A DNA stretch of 64,000 nt from Zhengitettix transpicula (lineage: Eukaryota; Arthropoda; Insecta; Orthoptera; Tetrigidae). The DNA lies in NCBI GenBank assembly GCA_037074705.1, contig CM073590.1, positions 185,660,746 to 185,724,745 on the forward strand. Reading direction: 5' to 3'. The notes under the pieces are model-generated. The model was not told the origin of the DNA and did no database searches. It saw nothing but the letters and a program-made list of their open reading frames with translations. The stretch's first letter is position 1, and every line of letters starts with the position of its first letter. The translations under genes were made by a program, and so were the position numbers. Shown here piece after piece: positions 18,241-30,530 of this stretch.

Positions 18241-21200
18241 TGTAGGGTTGTTACAAAAAAATAACGCGAAAATAACAGAGATTCGAGTCAAATCAGGGTT
18301 ATGGATGTCGCTGAATTTAATTATGAGATTCAACTTGCCGTTTATCCCCAAGGAATGGGGATGGACATTTTGAAACACGCTAAAACAATCGTAAGTAACA
18401 TATGTACAAAGTGTGGTAGAAATTGCTCCAGTAGTTAAAGATTGACTCGGAACTTTTTTCAACTCATTCCACCCATAATCCTCACCCGTATAAAAATTAC
18501 AAATATGCATGTGTTGACATGCGATTATTATATCATGTAGATATTTGCAGTCGTAGTAATAATCAAATTTGGAAAGAAAATACATATAAATCACGTGCAA
18601 TTTATCTGCAGATTATATAATTTTAACGATTTCTTTATGTATATAAATCTTATTTATATGATGAAATGTGGAAGTAGCAGATGTATTATCTGTGACGTAA
18701 GGTTTCATAATTTGGTTGGAACTGTTGGTCGCGGTATTAGCATTAATTGAAACAAGGTTGTCCAACATGCCGTTGTTGGCCTACGATATGACCTTAATTT
18801 TAATCATTAATCACTGAGGAAATGTTTTGCACAAGAATGGCACTACAATATCTCCTTTTAATTAATGGCTAATTTTGAAGATTTTTTTCTCAATGTTCTG
18901 TGCTTTCTGGCTACATTCAAAGTTAAGATTATTTGCAATAGCATTTTGAACTTATTTTTATCTGAATACACAATTTATTTCGCATTTTTAAAATCGATTT
19001 GTTACGATCTGATTAAAAATTGTCAGCATCTTTCGACGCAATGTATAAAAATTTACAATTTTATCATTATAATAATCAATATGAAACATAAATTACAATT
19101 TTTATGTATATATATTATATTATATATATTAAATTTTACAATAAATATAATTTTTCCATTAATAATTAAATTATAAGCACTTTTAATAATCTCAGTTGAC
19201 TCCAACGATAATTTTAATGAGAATGTTTAGAAATAATTTTTGTTAGGTTGTGATTTATTAATTTAAATTTTTGGTTAACGATTTGTTAAATCCGGATTTT
19301 TTCTGGAATTTATTATAGTGACTGAACAATAAAATTCATATTTTGTTTGATAAACAAAAATGATTTTTTTAATGATGAAATTCAGCACTAAAGAACCGAA
19401 AGTTCCTGAAATATTATATTCTGTCGTAATCGAAATTGGTTTTAAAATGAAAACAGTCAAATAAGGGGTTTAATAAAACAACAAGAATTATTATATACAC
19501 ACTCTTAATCAACAACTAATCTTGAATTTATCCGATTTTGTGCGGCTGTAGAACACGAATTTTAAAAAAGTGGCTTTGATCATTCATTTCTCCGTTCTTC
19601 TCCTTCTCACTCATTCTTCTTTTATGGTCTTAACCCTTTCGCTCCTCCTTCCATCCCTTCTTTTTCTTTATTATTCCTCTTTAACTAGTACGTAATTAGT
19701 CTAGACGTCAGTATGAATAATGTAGTATTTACATGTTTACTCAGAATTCTAATCAAGGGTGACACTGTTCATCGCACAGTAATTAAGCCAGGGTAATTAA
19801 AATTAATAAAATTTATAGAAGGGTAACCAACACTCCAGAATGCTATTCAGGAAAGAAGAAGAATATAGTCTACAGCTGATGATCACTTATGTCAATTATG
19901 ATTACCATATATTATAATCCTTCTCTTAGGAAGTGCCAAAGAATTAGCAATAAATATTTAGGGAAGTTGGAATTAACTGCGTGAAATCAAAAGGTTATAT
20001 TTAAAAAATTTATGGAGTTAAATCATGTATTCAGTCGGTGATAGCTAAGAGACATTGCATGATCATCAATGTCAAAGGTCTACGGAAGAATGATTTTAGG
20101 ATCCTGAGCATTTGGAAAAAATTAATTTAACTGTATTAAAATAGAATATGACGTAGGGGGGTTAACGTACTCGCCGAGCAAGTAGTCGCTTTGTTGACAA
20201 ACGGATCAGAATCTGCCACGATCTGTTCAAAGTGTATATTAGAGATTACAACATACATAACTTTGTGAGAAATTGGCGTAGGGTTGCGGATGCACTGCAC
20301 AGGAAAGATTGTAAACTGGAACCCACAGGAACACATCAAAGCAGAAGGACGGTCATTTAGAACGTTGTACAGGGACATTAAAAACACAGCAGAAAATCAC
20401 TGAGCGAAAACAGTCCAAAAGTAGTTACAATGGATATAAAGATTCATCAGTATATCAACCAGTAAGTGTAATTTAAGGAACACCTACTTTGAAAAATTGT
20501 TAAAAATAGAGGGTGAAATTGTAATGAAACAGAAAAATATTCATCGACACCACAAAATATGTGCACTATAAATCGGTTAGGGATATTTTATAACTGAATA
20601 AATCAAGTATGCGGTTTCACAAAACATGAAAAGTAAAGTGGGATGACTGAAAGCTTCAAATCACCAAAATATTCAGCTGTAATTTAAATGCAAGTTTACA
20701 TCAATAATACTTTGAAAATGCCGTGTAAAATGTTTGATACAGAAACATGAATATAAATTTCAAACTGAAAATGTACATATGAACATTTATGGCAAGTTAC
20801 ATTATAGTAATACAATATATCTTACCTTAAATCATAGCGTGATCAAGAACGGTGACGTGACTCGTGAGCATAATCCCTCAAAATTTCTTCTGGGAAAGAA
20901 AAAAAAGAAAATTTTTAGTGAAAATTCAATCTTCTCTACAGCTACTTAAAAGTGTACAGTAACATAATGCATATTAATTTAATAATATTAAATTATTTAT
21001 TAGGGCATAACTCCTGTCTGGTGACATATTAATTGAATTCAATTGAAGTTAAATATTGTGGAAAAAGTTTTTCAGACGTTAGCTGACGAGCAAAGGAAAT
21101 GTCATTAACAAAAATAAATTTGAGATACACACAAAAGAAAATATTTTAAGTTATGGATAAAGCTGAAATATGTAAAAATAGAGTGATCTATAGTGAATCA

Positions 21201-21945
21201 ATATTTTTCAAGCGCAACTCTAGACCACTAAGAAACATAAATTAGCATATAATCATAAAAATAGTCTTTTGTCTAAATTGAATTTATTAAGCGTTAAGTA
21301 GTATTACAGCTCACATGCACATGTTGTAAAATTATACATTTTTTAGGTGGAAAAGATAGCGCTGTTGTCCTAAAAAAAGCGTCTTCTCGTAACCATTTTT
21401 TTCAACTTTATAATTAATACATATTGATCAATAAATTAGGTTCCTTAACGACTTCTTTTTTTGCCGGTATGCATAGTCTGACATATTGGATATATTCGCG
21501 TGTTCATTAAAGCTCGGAGAAATTGTTTGTTATTTGTGAATAAGTTGATTAATATAAAGTAGAATGGGAAGCTGCCAGAATATTAATACTTAAACCAGAA
21601 ATATTTCAGTATGCTAAAAATCCGTATGCTTGTAGTACACGAAGTGCCCAGACTAACAGAAAACAAAATTAAACTTTCCTTAATTTCTTCATATTTTCAT
21701 TTCATATTAACCAAGTGAGATAATTGCTGAATGGATCTAGTCAAAATCCATGAACCGTTCAGATTATTTCTGAAGAAGTTTTCGATATTCTATTGCTATC
21801 CTGCCCATCAGCGTGATGGTAATGGAATATTATAAATGTTTGTGTTTAGTACATTAGTCATAAAAGATTCTTTTAAATGTAAACGTTAAGTTACGTCTAG
21901 GACTGAAATACAACTTCATTTAATTAATTTCTGATTGGAATAAAA

Positions 21946-21949
<4 letters not shown>
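18241..21949. other. Intergenic DNA, no recognised gene
   Basis: AT-rich throughout with short open frames only. No splice-joined coding pattern or repeat terminus could be supported. Confidence 0.5.

Positions 21950-21951
<2 letters not shown>

Positions 21952-22009
<58 letters not shown>
21952..22009. repeat. (AC)n(AT)n compound microsatellite
   Basis: About 18 AC units pass directly into about 10 AT units. No element terminus adjoins it. Confidence 0.95.
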
Positions 22010-22635
22010 AAAAAATGGGCAATAATAAAACAACAATTATACACATTTCAAGAAAATAGAATTCTACTATCCGATTTCATAGATGCTTTTATCAACTCTT
22101 CAGATATATATATTTACTGCTATAAGAGCAAGATAAATCGCATTTAGGTATTAGTTAAAATTAGGGATTGTTTGAGAAGAACACATATTTAAATACGACA
22201 TATTAATACAATATTGTAATTGTAAACCTTTTTTAAGAAAAAAAACCTCGTAATTATTTTAGGATATTAAACGATGTAAAATAAGGAGAAAATAATTTCG
22301 TATTACGATATATATAAAATAATGTACTAACTCATGAATGAAATAGCCTTTGCATTGTCCTCCGTCCGTGGCAGTAGTTTTACAGATAGTGACACAGGTG
22401 CCTTACGTCACGTGTGGTTAAGCCGTGGCTAGCAGCTGCTGGCGACCTTCTTACCCAAACACGACTGAAAAGAACGATCGTGGGTCACATCGCACACGCA
22501 GTCTTATCTCAGGTTTCCTATGTGTGGTTAATGACCTACAAAGTTATCGCTTTTCGCCCACCTGACGCTTACTCACTGTCTTCGGTTTACTATCATGGCC
22601 GAAGACAGCGTTGTCTGATCACCTTTTATATATAT

Positions 22636-23898
22636 TGTAATAATCATACGGGTGTCAAAATAAAAAAAAAAATATTTTAGCAAACCAAACAAAATTATAT
22701 TTATCAAAAATTAGCAATTATACAATTTAAATAAAAAAAAGATCTCAATCTCTCATGGGTCTTTACTGGGTTTGATAACGGACAGAACATTTAAATAATC
22801 AAAGAAACAAAATTTATCTTTAAATTAAAAAGTAATATTTAATCGTCTAGTACATAGACGAAATTAAATTATTGACAAACTTTTTCTACCAGATTGATTT
22901 TAAATTTAAAGAGTTTATTTTATTAACACAAAAGAAAAGAACGATATCGGACTGTATCTTTTAATTCGGTTTACACATATTAATACCATAAAATTTCAAC
23001 TTACGATTACTCAGGAAAATTTGGCTCGTTCGTACACACACACTTTATATACTGGACGTTTTAAACACTGACTCTAACACACACTGTTGGTTTGATGAAA
23101 GCTGGTTCTCCGTTCGTGAACGACATATCACTTGCTCGTGGTGAAAACTACTCGACGCTGGATGCAGTGTCCTGGTCTCCTACCATCGAAGACAGTGGTC
23201 TAATTTTGATATTACAACAGATTAGACTTCAGCATACAAAAAATGTTTATCGTTGAGTAATTTTGCTATTTCTCTCCTCCCTTAAACGATGTCTGTCTTA
23301 GTTATTCTTTGGTGTTCGCAGCATACCTATCTCACTCACAATTCTCCATTCTCGGTGCTCGCCGTACGCCTCCACAACTCTAACTCCAACAGTCAACTCC
23401 TTTTTCAAAAGCCGCTCTTGCTTATATATCCCAGTCCCTTCCTTTTCCTTTGTTCCAAAACTACGTCGCAACTGCCCGATGTTTCCTCCATTATCCCGAG
23501 ATTTACATTCCGCAGCTGCAGTTCCTTAGTTAGCAAATATCTAGCCACTCTGTCTTGTCCCAAAGCCGTCAATAGAGACAGGTCTAATTTGTCTTTGCAC
23601 CCTCAATTACTTTGGACTTGTCTTCTCACCCCCGCTCACACGTGCGCTGTTCTAAATTCTCCAGACCGTCCAAACTGCATCCTCAATCCCAAGTAAACAA
23701 CATTACAAACTGTTCTTTAAACTGTCCAGGCCATTAATCAGAAACAATGCCTGCCTTAACAGATTTATCTTGCGACAGGCCACCCGCATGTGCCTTGCTC
23801 TGAATTCTCAATACCAATTCTAAGTACACAACATTACAACTTCCTCTGACGGCCAAGACCATTAATCTGAAACAATGCCTTTCCTTCAAGGCATTACA
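22636..23898 (-). mobile_element. LTR-like element L2 (type A, reverse, enlarged)
   Basis: On the plus strand it begins TGTAATAATCATACGG after TATATAT and ends AAGGCATTACA before ATATATAT, so it reads TG...CA with ATAT on both sides. It carries the conserved internal block GGGTCTTTACTGGGTTTGAT near 22757. It is about 300 bp longer than its relatives, partly because a segment of about 130 bp is duplicated in tandem near the right end (23640-23886). The apparent open frame at 23289-23696 lies wholly inside the element and shows no protein character. Confidence 0.7.
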
Positions 23899-25734
23899 AT
23901 ATATATGCTTCTCAATGATGTAAAATTTACTAAATTCAGAATAAAAAACCAAACACAGATCTGTATTTAATGTTCTTCAGTAATATTTGGCTAAACCGTT
24001 CAAGGTGGTAACTCGTCCTTGCGAACGGCTACCATGAAACATGGTAATACAAATAAAATCCATTCAACGCTGTTACGTTCCACGTCTTACTTGCCAACCA
24101 AATAGTCTCGGCCCCGTTGAATCTCTTCAATTTCCTGGGATTTTATTAATTTAACCAGCCATTCCCAAAGAGGAACCTTAAAAGAGTGCGTGGTAATTAT
24201 AAATAAACTAGCTGAGTGCCCGGCGTTGCCCGGGTATTTATTTAAATAAGCCTGTAGCAATCAAGCTGAGAGGAAAGACATAAGAGTAGTAAACCCTTAA
24301 ATACAGTTACTACATCATATTACCAGAAAAATATTTTCACTACTTTGATTGCGATATTACTACATTTATGCTGACGTGTAAAATAAACTTCGATCATGGC
24401 CTCATTCTGAGCAAGATTTTAGATATATCACTTTAAAATGAAGTGAGAATCTTGGAGTCTGATCTTCCGTGATCGAGGCCGTTGTCACGGAAAGAGACTC
24501 TTGCCCTAGATCTGGTACCGTCATTAGCATAATGCAGAAGCGATGTTCTCAAATTAATGTATTCTGGTTGCAAAGACTGTCCTCATTTAGTGTGCACTGC
24601 ACTTCACTCCAAATCAACACTTTTCGACTGTTACTAAAGTAAACGATTTTTGAAAAATTCGGATATATTTTCGTACTCAGCATTAACAAAATATTTGCAA
24701 TAACAATAAGTTTATTCAATATATATTTTAAGAATTTTAACATTCATAGTAATTTTGTCCACAAATTTTATCAATTATATATATGAATAATATTAAATTA
24801 ATAAGAAAACTTTTCATTTATTTTGAGGATATGTTTTTTAGAACGACCCAGAAAAATTCGGATACAGTTAAATATATAATTAAATATTGAAGTTTTTCAA
24901 TAATACATGAGTTTACATATAACTAAGAGCGTGGTTTAGTTTTGGGATTCAATATAAAAATATTCTACTAAAAGGCATGTTTTACTCAGTACAGGAGTTT
25001 TTAGGTCGTTCCCCTAATAATTAATGATTTTAAAAAAACTGCTAAAGTGTTCAATGTGTTGCAAATAAAACCACTTATTTCATAACTTGCTTAATCTCTT
25101 TTGGTCTTTTCTGCTCTTTTGTTTGATGTACAGCCTGGAGTTTGCAGATTCCTCGTCGCTCTGTTTCGTAAAGTGACTTGTCCGTTTGTTTTTCCTCCTA
25201 GTGTGCGTGTGTCAAGTTTTCTGTTTATTTTTGTGTGATGTGTAAATTCTATATTTCATGATAGTTCATTCTAGAACCATTAATTACTTACTAGTACATA
25301 TTTAATATTTTTATTAGAACTGTAAATATTATATTATACCCTTAGTATAGTTAAAGAATTATTATTTTTGTTATTATTCAAATTATTTTACTTATGTTGG
25401 ACAGGGAAATTTGCGTTCCGGAATTTTAGTATTTTTATGTAAACTTCTAATTATTTATAATTGTAGCATTCATTACTTATATTATAATTTTATGTATTGA
25501 CGTGTTCTATTTCCTCATACGAGGACTAATGGAATATAATAAATCAAATCTATACGACATGTGGCTTTAAAGTATCATTTCTGTACTACACACTTTTTAC
25601 TCTCTCTGTGCCTCGTACCGAGCGAGCACGTGTTTCGAGAGTTACCGCCTCAGCAGCGACCCGCTCCCTGCAGAGTCGTGACGAGTACTCCAAGATATTC
25701 ATCTATCAACTCATACACCCGTTGATATATTACA
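23899..25734. other. Intergenic repeat remnants
   Basis: At 24211-24240 lies CTAGCTGAGTGCCCGGCGTT followed by GCCCGGGTATTT, a GC-rich terminus of the type seen in dispersed arthropod repeats. At 24838-25013 a short element has ends AGAACGACCCAGAAAAATTC and, reversed, GGAACGACCTAAAAACTCC, so it looks like a MITE of about 175 bp. Around 25490-25550, TCTATTTCCTCATACGAGG and AATATAATAAATC resemble the non-LTR 3' end at 28.7 kb. None is complete. Confidence 0.35.
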
Positions 25735-25752
25735 ATATATATATATATATAT

Positions 25753-26689
25753 TGTAATAATCAACAAGTAGGCTTTAATTAAATGAAAAAAATAATCAAA
25801 TTTTTAACAAACAAAATAATTTATTATCAATTTGTGGATTCCAAAAATTAAAAACAATTACAATCAAAATTTAATATGTCTTCTCTCAGGGTCGTCACTG
25901 GGTTTGATAATTAACAGAGTAATTGATTTAATGATCTGATTAACAATTCAGTTTAAAATTTACCTAAAGCAATAAGTCGATAAATGAAAGAAAGCTAAAT
26001 GAAAAGTGAACGAAATGAAAGATGAACGAAATCTGACTTTTCCCTTTTAGTTATCGTTCACAAATATAATTATCAAAGTTTTGATACTCACATATTGTTC
26101 GACTAGTACCAGCATTCTTTTGTACCTTCTTAAGTACACTATAATGCAAATTTTATTACACTGATTCTAAATTTCCTCACAGATTCTACACATATGAAGT
26201 TGAAATGCAATTACTCAGCTCCCAGTAAAATGGGATGATCCTCTCCTAATTGGTCAGCTATCGGATGTATTTTTCCCTCAACGCGAAATTGTTCAAGTTC
26301 TTTATAATGAAGCAACCCTTGCTTCACCGTTGGCTAGTTGTTAGAACATCTCTCTGTCCAACTATCTGCTTGCTTACAGGAACTCACGATTTGCAGTTTT
26401 TAGTCTTTTAGTGATTTATTTATCAATTTAGATTGAACTGCTAAACATCTCGGTGAAGATTTGTTTTTAATGTCTCTACTCTCGTACTCAGACTAACTTT
26501 TTCGCTCCTCGCCGTAGACTGAAAAACTAACTATACTTTTGTGCGCGTAATCGCCATTCCGACTCCTCAACAAAGAAACAGAGCCCGCCGCTTATTGTTG
26601 CATTGCTCGCTCATATACCGCTTACAATTCATTTATTCGCTAACAATTTAAATTATTTAAAAACAATTAATGGCTTAATTAATTGGCAT

Positions 26690-26692
<3 letters not shown>
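25753..26692 (-). mobile_element. LTR-like element L3 (type A, reverse)
   Basis: It begins TGTAATAATCAACAAG in a TA run and ends AATTAATTGGCATTA at the next TA run. The reverse complement of its end matches the start of L7 and L9 (ATGCCAATTAATT). The block CAGGGTCGTCACTGGGTTTG lies near 25888. The terminal ACA has been lost at the right boundary. No coding sequence is seen. Confidence 0.7.

Positions 26693-26738
<46 letters not shown>
26693..26738. repeat. (AT)n microsatellite between L3 and L4
   Basis: About 23 AT units form the whole separation between two LTR-like elements of the same orientation. Confidence 0.95.
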
Positions 26739-26741
<3 letters not shown>

Positions 26742-27829
26742 AGTAATTACATAAAATCAAAGGAATTTGTAATAATCTCAAAAGAAAGACAATTAAATTA
26801 AAAGCAACGCTTCACGTTAGAGCAACACTTTGTGGTATTTCTCATTTTCATTACAATCATTCAATTTACTTCACAAAGGAAGCCACACGTTGAAGGTCAA
26901 TTTATAGTATTTTACGTCGAATAAAGAATTCAAAATCAATTAAAACAAACAATTAACATTTATTAACTGCAAACAATTATAATTTACAAAAGTTGCATAG
27001 GCAAATAAATTTCAATTTACATTATCAAGCAATATTTTACAATAAAATGACTATTTCTCAGGGTCGTTTACTGGGCCTTTAATAAAGAAATACTTGTTAA
27101 CAATTACATTTTTAATCTATCATGGACTTAATTCATCAATAGATTATTACAATGCAAAACATAAAATATTAACTTTAAATTCTGAACTAAATTCGAAATC
27201 TGATTATAATATCTTTACTTATGAGATTACAGATAGTAATTCTGTGGAATTTTACCTTACTGTCTCTGGTACTCAAGGAAATTGTCTCGTTCGTACACAC
27301 GCACTTATTACACTTTATAGACAGGCCATTTTATACACTGACTCTAATCAACACTTTTAGTTTTGCAATAGTTGGTTCACTGATCGTTTAGGAAATCCGA
27401 TTAGCTCGTTCCAAGATTGTTAACTGCTGGATGCAGTTACCTGTGCTCCCAAAATTGAAGAAATGGTCTGAATCGAGGATATAATAATTTAGACTCAACA
27501 ATATAAATATTTAGCGTTGAATATTACGTATTTATCTCACAGACTGAAACTTGTAAAATGTTTTAGCTGTTGTATTACATGTATTCAGACACTTTCTGGA
27601 TTTTATCCTTTTCGTCCGTCCACTGCTGTATTTCCACGAAGACTTTACTGGTGCTCGGCTCCCCACAGACTCTGCTCTGTTCGTCTAGCGAACCAACCTC
27701 TACAATACCCACAAACATTGCATTCTTGCCACATTCACATTCTTGTGTACGACCTGTGTGTTTTATGCCGCTAACAATTCGTGTCCAAATTTTTGTTTAT
27801 CAATTAATTATTTCCTCTTAATTATCACA
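26739..27829 (-). mobile_element. LTR-like element L4 (type B, reverse)
   Basis: It starts TGTAGTAATTACATAAAATC and ends TCCTCTTAATTATCACA, with ATAT on both sides. Reversed, its start TGTGATAATTAAGAGG and the internal GTTAGCGGCATAAAACACAC match L1 and L8. A degenerate CAGGGTCGTTTACTGGGCC block lies near 27060. Length is 1091 bp. Confidence 0.75.
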
Positions 27830-28261
27830 ATATATATATTAAACAAAGGAAAATAAAGCCAACACATTGTGGCCAAAATTATGTGGTATTCAATATTTTA
27901 AAAGGATGAAAGTTGACAGGATTTTACCTTGAATTTAAACAAAATTATTTTAAAGAGATAACAAAAGAGTATTTAATTAAAATTAAAATTTACTTTAAAT
28001 TTTGTCCATTTTTATCTTTTAACAATTTGTCACAGCTTTAATGATACTCATAATCTAAGAGCCGCTTTCTAGGCCTCTAATAATGATATTGATTTGCAAT
28101 TGTCACCGAAGTTACAAAAGAAAATACAAATTTAATTTAAAATAACAAAATTGTATAAAAGAATACAACAAAAAAACTAGAGAAATCTGACAAATCTAGA
28201 GAAATCTGACGGTAAATTATATTTACATATCGGTTTACAAAATCAAGTTTCTAAATAGCAA

Positions 28262-28763
28262 TATATTCCGGTATCACACTATTTAACAGCCTTCCTGAAC
28301 ATCTAAAGAACATCAACAACTACAACTCATTCGTCATGGAGTGTAAAACTTTTATTGTAAATGGAACTTATTACTCCGTACACGAATTTTTGAATCGGTC
28401 TCATTCGCTGAACTGCCTTGCCTACAAAATTGCCGAATATGCTTCAAATATGTAAATAGTTTGGCCAGTTTTCCCTTTTTGGTTCTGTTTTCCTGCCTCT
28501 GCTTTCTGTTTTTGTAAATATCCATGACGACATCCCTCCGTACCTAGCGACAGGAGATGAATACCAGGAAGTGATAAGCGTCGTGTGCGTGGTTTTTAAA
28601 GATAGTGTGTGACTGGACAAATGTGATCAGATATGAATTTTTTTGTATATTAATTGTTACTATTAATATTAATTCATTTTTTATGTAATTTATCTACTGT
28701 ACATTTGTGACGAATCCTATTTCTTCATTAGAATAAATCTATCTATCTATCTATCTATTTAGA
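28262..28763 (+). mobile_element. Non-LTR retrotransposon 3' fragment nested in L5
   Basis: The last 61 codons of an RT polyprotein are open to a stop at 28453-28455. They include GITLFNSLPEHLKNI, then FVMECKTFIVNGTYYSVHEF. The FNSLP...YYSV pattern is the usual C-terminus of several insect non-LTR polyproteins. About 280 bp of 3'UTR follows, ending AGAATAAATCTATC with a (TCTA)n tail. The 5' end is truncated within the RT region, as is typical of target-primed insertion. The clade cannot be fixed from this fragment. Confidence 0.7.
28736..28760. repeat. (TCTA)n tail
   Basis: About six TCTA units end the nested non-LTR fragment and serve as its microsatellite 3' tail. Confidence 0.9.
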
Positions 28764-29266
28764 GTAACTCTGGTACTGTATTGTGCACTCCACTGTTATT
28801 CTATATTTAAAGAAAATATTTAATTAACAGGCCATAACACTGACTGCTATATCGTTTCACTTCACAAAAATTCAGGCGCCTCTCTAACAACTGTTCTTGA
28901 AATTTACGTTGTCGTACTTATTGACACACAGTTTTTCTGTAGAAATACGTTAATGCCAAAATGTGATACATTCAGCCTTTGTTCAGCTTAGACTTTTCTG
29001 AATTCCTAATTATATAATCACGAGAATCCTCGGCTGGTCTCAAAAACTATATTCACTCTGCTCATGACCAGACAGGTCAGACCCTCAAGCCTGTTTCTGC
29101 CAAAGTTTTGTGTGCGTACCCTTTTCCAACAATAATCAAGTAGCAACCTTTCCAGTCTCTGCGCCACACTGACTGTTCTTTACAATTCTCTATCCTCGAA
29201 GTTACACCGACAATAATATTTTAAAAAAATTATTAAATAAACTTACATTACACATGGTTAATCTCT

Positions 29267-29269
<3 letters not shown>

Positions 29270-29309
<40 letters not shown>
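29270..29309. repeat. (AT)n microsatellite between L5 and L6
   Basis: About 20 AT units are the only sequence between two adjacent LTR-like elements. Confidence 0.95.
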
Positions 29310-29312
<3 letters not shown>

Positions 29313-30271
29313 AATAAACAATCTATGGATGGCGTTAATTAAATGAATGATTGAACAAGAATTTACAAATAAAATATAATTTATTATCAAATTGTGGCTT
29401 CAAACAATTACAATCAAAACTTTTTATATATCAGGGCCTTTACTAGGTTTGATGATTAGGACACGATAAATGTAGAGTTTGACTAATTAACAATTCAAAA
29501 TATTATTTACCTCAAATAAAACAATAATTGAATCAATGAAAAGAAAACTAGAAGAAAGCGAACGAACTAAATCTGACTTTATTCTTTAATTAGCGTTTAC
29601 AATATTATTCAAAATTATGTTACTTACGGACCGTCGGTCTGGTACCGGAACAATCAATTTTTACCTCGTTCGAACGCTTTTACACTTTAATTTTTACTCA
29701 TCAGGCCTTGGTTTTCACTGACTCTAATTAATACTTTTTAGTTTGCCAAATGTTGGTTCTGTGTTCGTTAAGGATATGTTATTCACTCGTTCCGACGATA
29801 ATTAAACGCTTGATGCTATTACTTGGTCTTCCAAAATTGAAACAATGGTCTAATTTGAGAATAGAAATTATACTTCTGCACTCAAAATGTTTATCGATGA
29901 ATAGTTGAATATTTATTTCACAGACTGCAACTTATAACAAAATTTTTCTAACTGGTCTCGCTGTTCTACTACCGGTATCTGGACTCTTTCTAAATACGTC
30001 ATCCGTCCACAGCAATCTTTCGGCACCAATTCTCAAGTTTTATTACTTGTTCCGTACTTTGCAATCTCTCGGCACCAATTCTATCCTAGCTGGCTGTAGA
30101 CGTAAAACTGAGTCAGGCTTTCGTGCGCGCAAACGCCATTTTGACTTTTCGACAAAGCAGCCGAGCTCGCTTCTCCATTGTCGCTTTGTTCGATCAGACC
30201 GCTATAAGGATTTATCAAACAATTCAAATTTTATGTCCAAACAATTAATGGCCTAATTACTTGGCATTACA
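29310..30271 (-). mobile_element. LTR-like element L6 (type A, reverse)
   Basis: It starts TGTAATAAACAATC and ends ACTTGGCATTACA, with ATAT repeats on both sides. It carries the conserved CAGGGCCTTTACTAGGTTTG block near 29430. At 962 bp it is one of the cleanest TG...CA copies. No coding sequence is seen; the open frame at 30047-30256 lies within it and is not a gene. Confidence 0.75.
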
Positions 30272-30530
30272 ATATATATATATATATTTCTCAACAACTA
30301 ATAGAAATTAAATATCGCTAACTTTTCAATCTGTATTTGTAGTATAAGTACTATCAGTGGTATAAATTTTGTAATTTTACTTTTTACTTTTGGCTTCGAT
30401 AATATAATTGTTGTCAATATTATCGCATACATAAAAATCTGGTTAACGACTAATTTAAAATCTAAATTTACAATATATAAATTTGAAATATTGATGAATA
30501 TTATCTGACATTTATAATAACATAAACAAA

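Larger units (their letters stand above)
27838..29269 (-). mobile_element. LTR-like element L5 (divergent, interrupted)
   Basis: The right end, reversed, reads TGTAGAGATTAACCATG beside a (TA)n run. The left end lies at about 27838, beside TATATATAT. A decayed form of the conserved block (GCCGCTTTCTAGGCCT) lies at 28060. Removing the nested non-LTR fragment (28262-28763) leaves about 930 bp, the size of its neighbours. The left terminus is not TG/CA, so the boundary is approximate. Confidence 0.5.

Noticed and set aside
18196..18600. 134-codon minus-strand open frame
   Set aside because: No recognisable domain, and its composition looks like a degenerate repeat rather than a gene.
23289..23696. 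135-codon plus-strand open frame
   Set aside because: It lies inside LTR-like element L2 and is not kept in related copies.
25753..30271. Tandem LTR-like units read as one intact LTR retrotransposon
   Set aside because: Only TA repeats lie between the units. There is no gag-pol interior, primer-binding site or polypurine tract.
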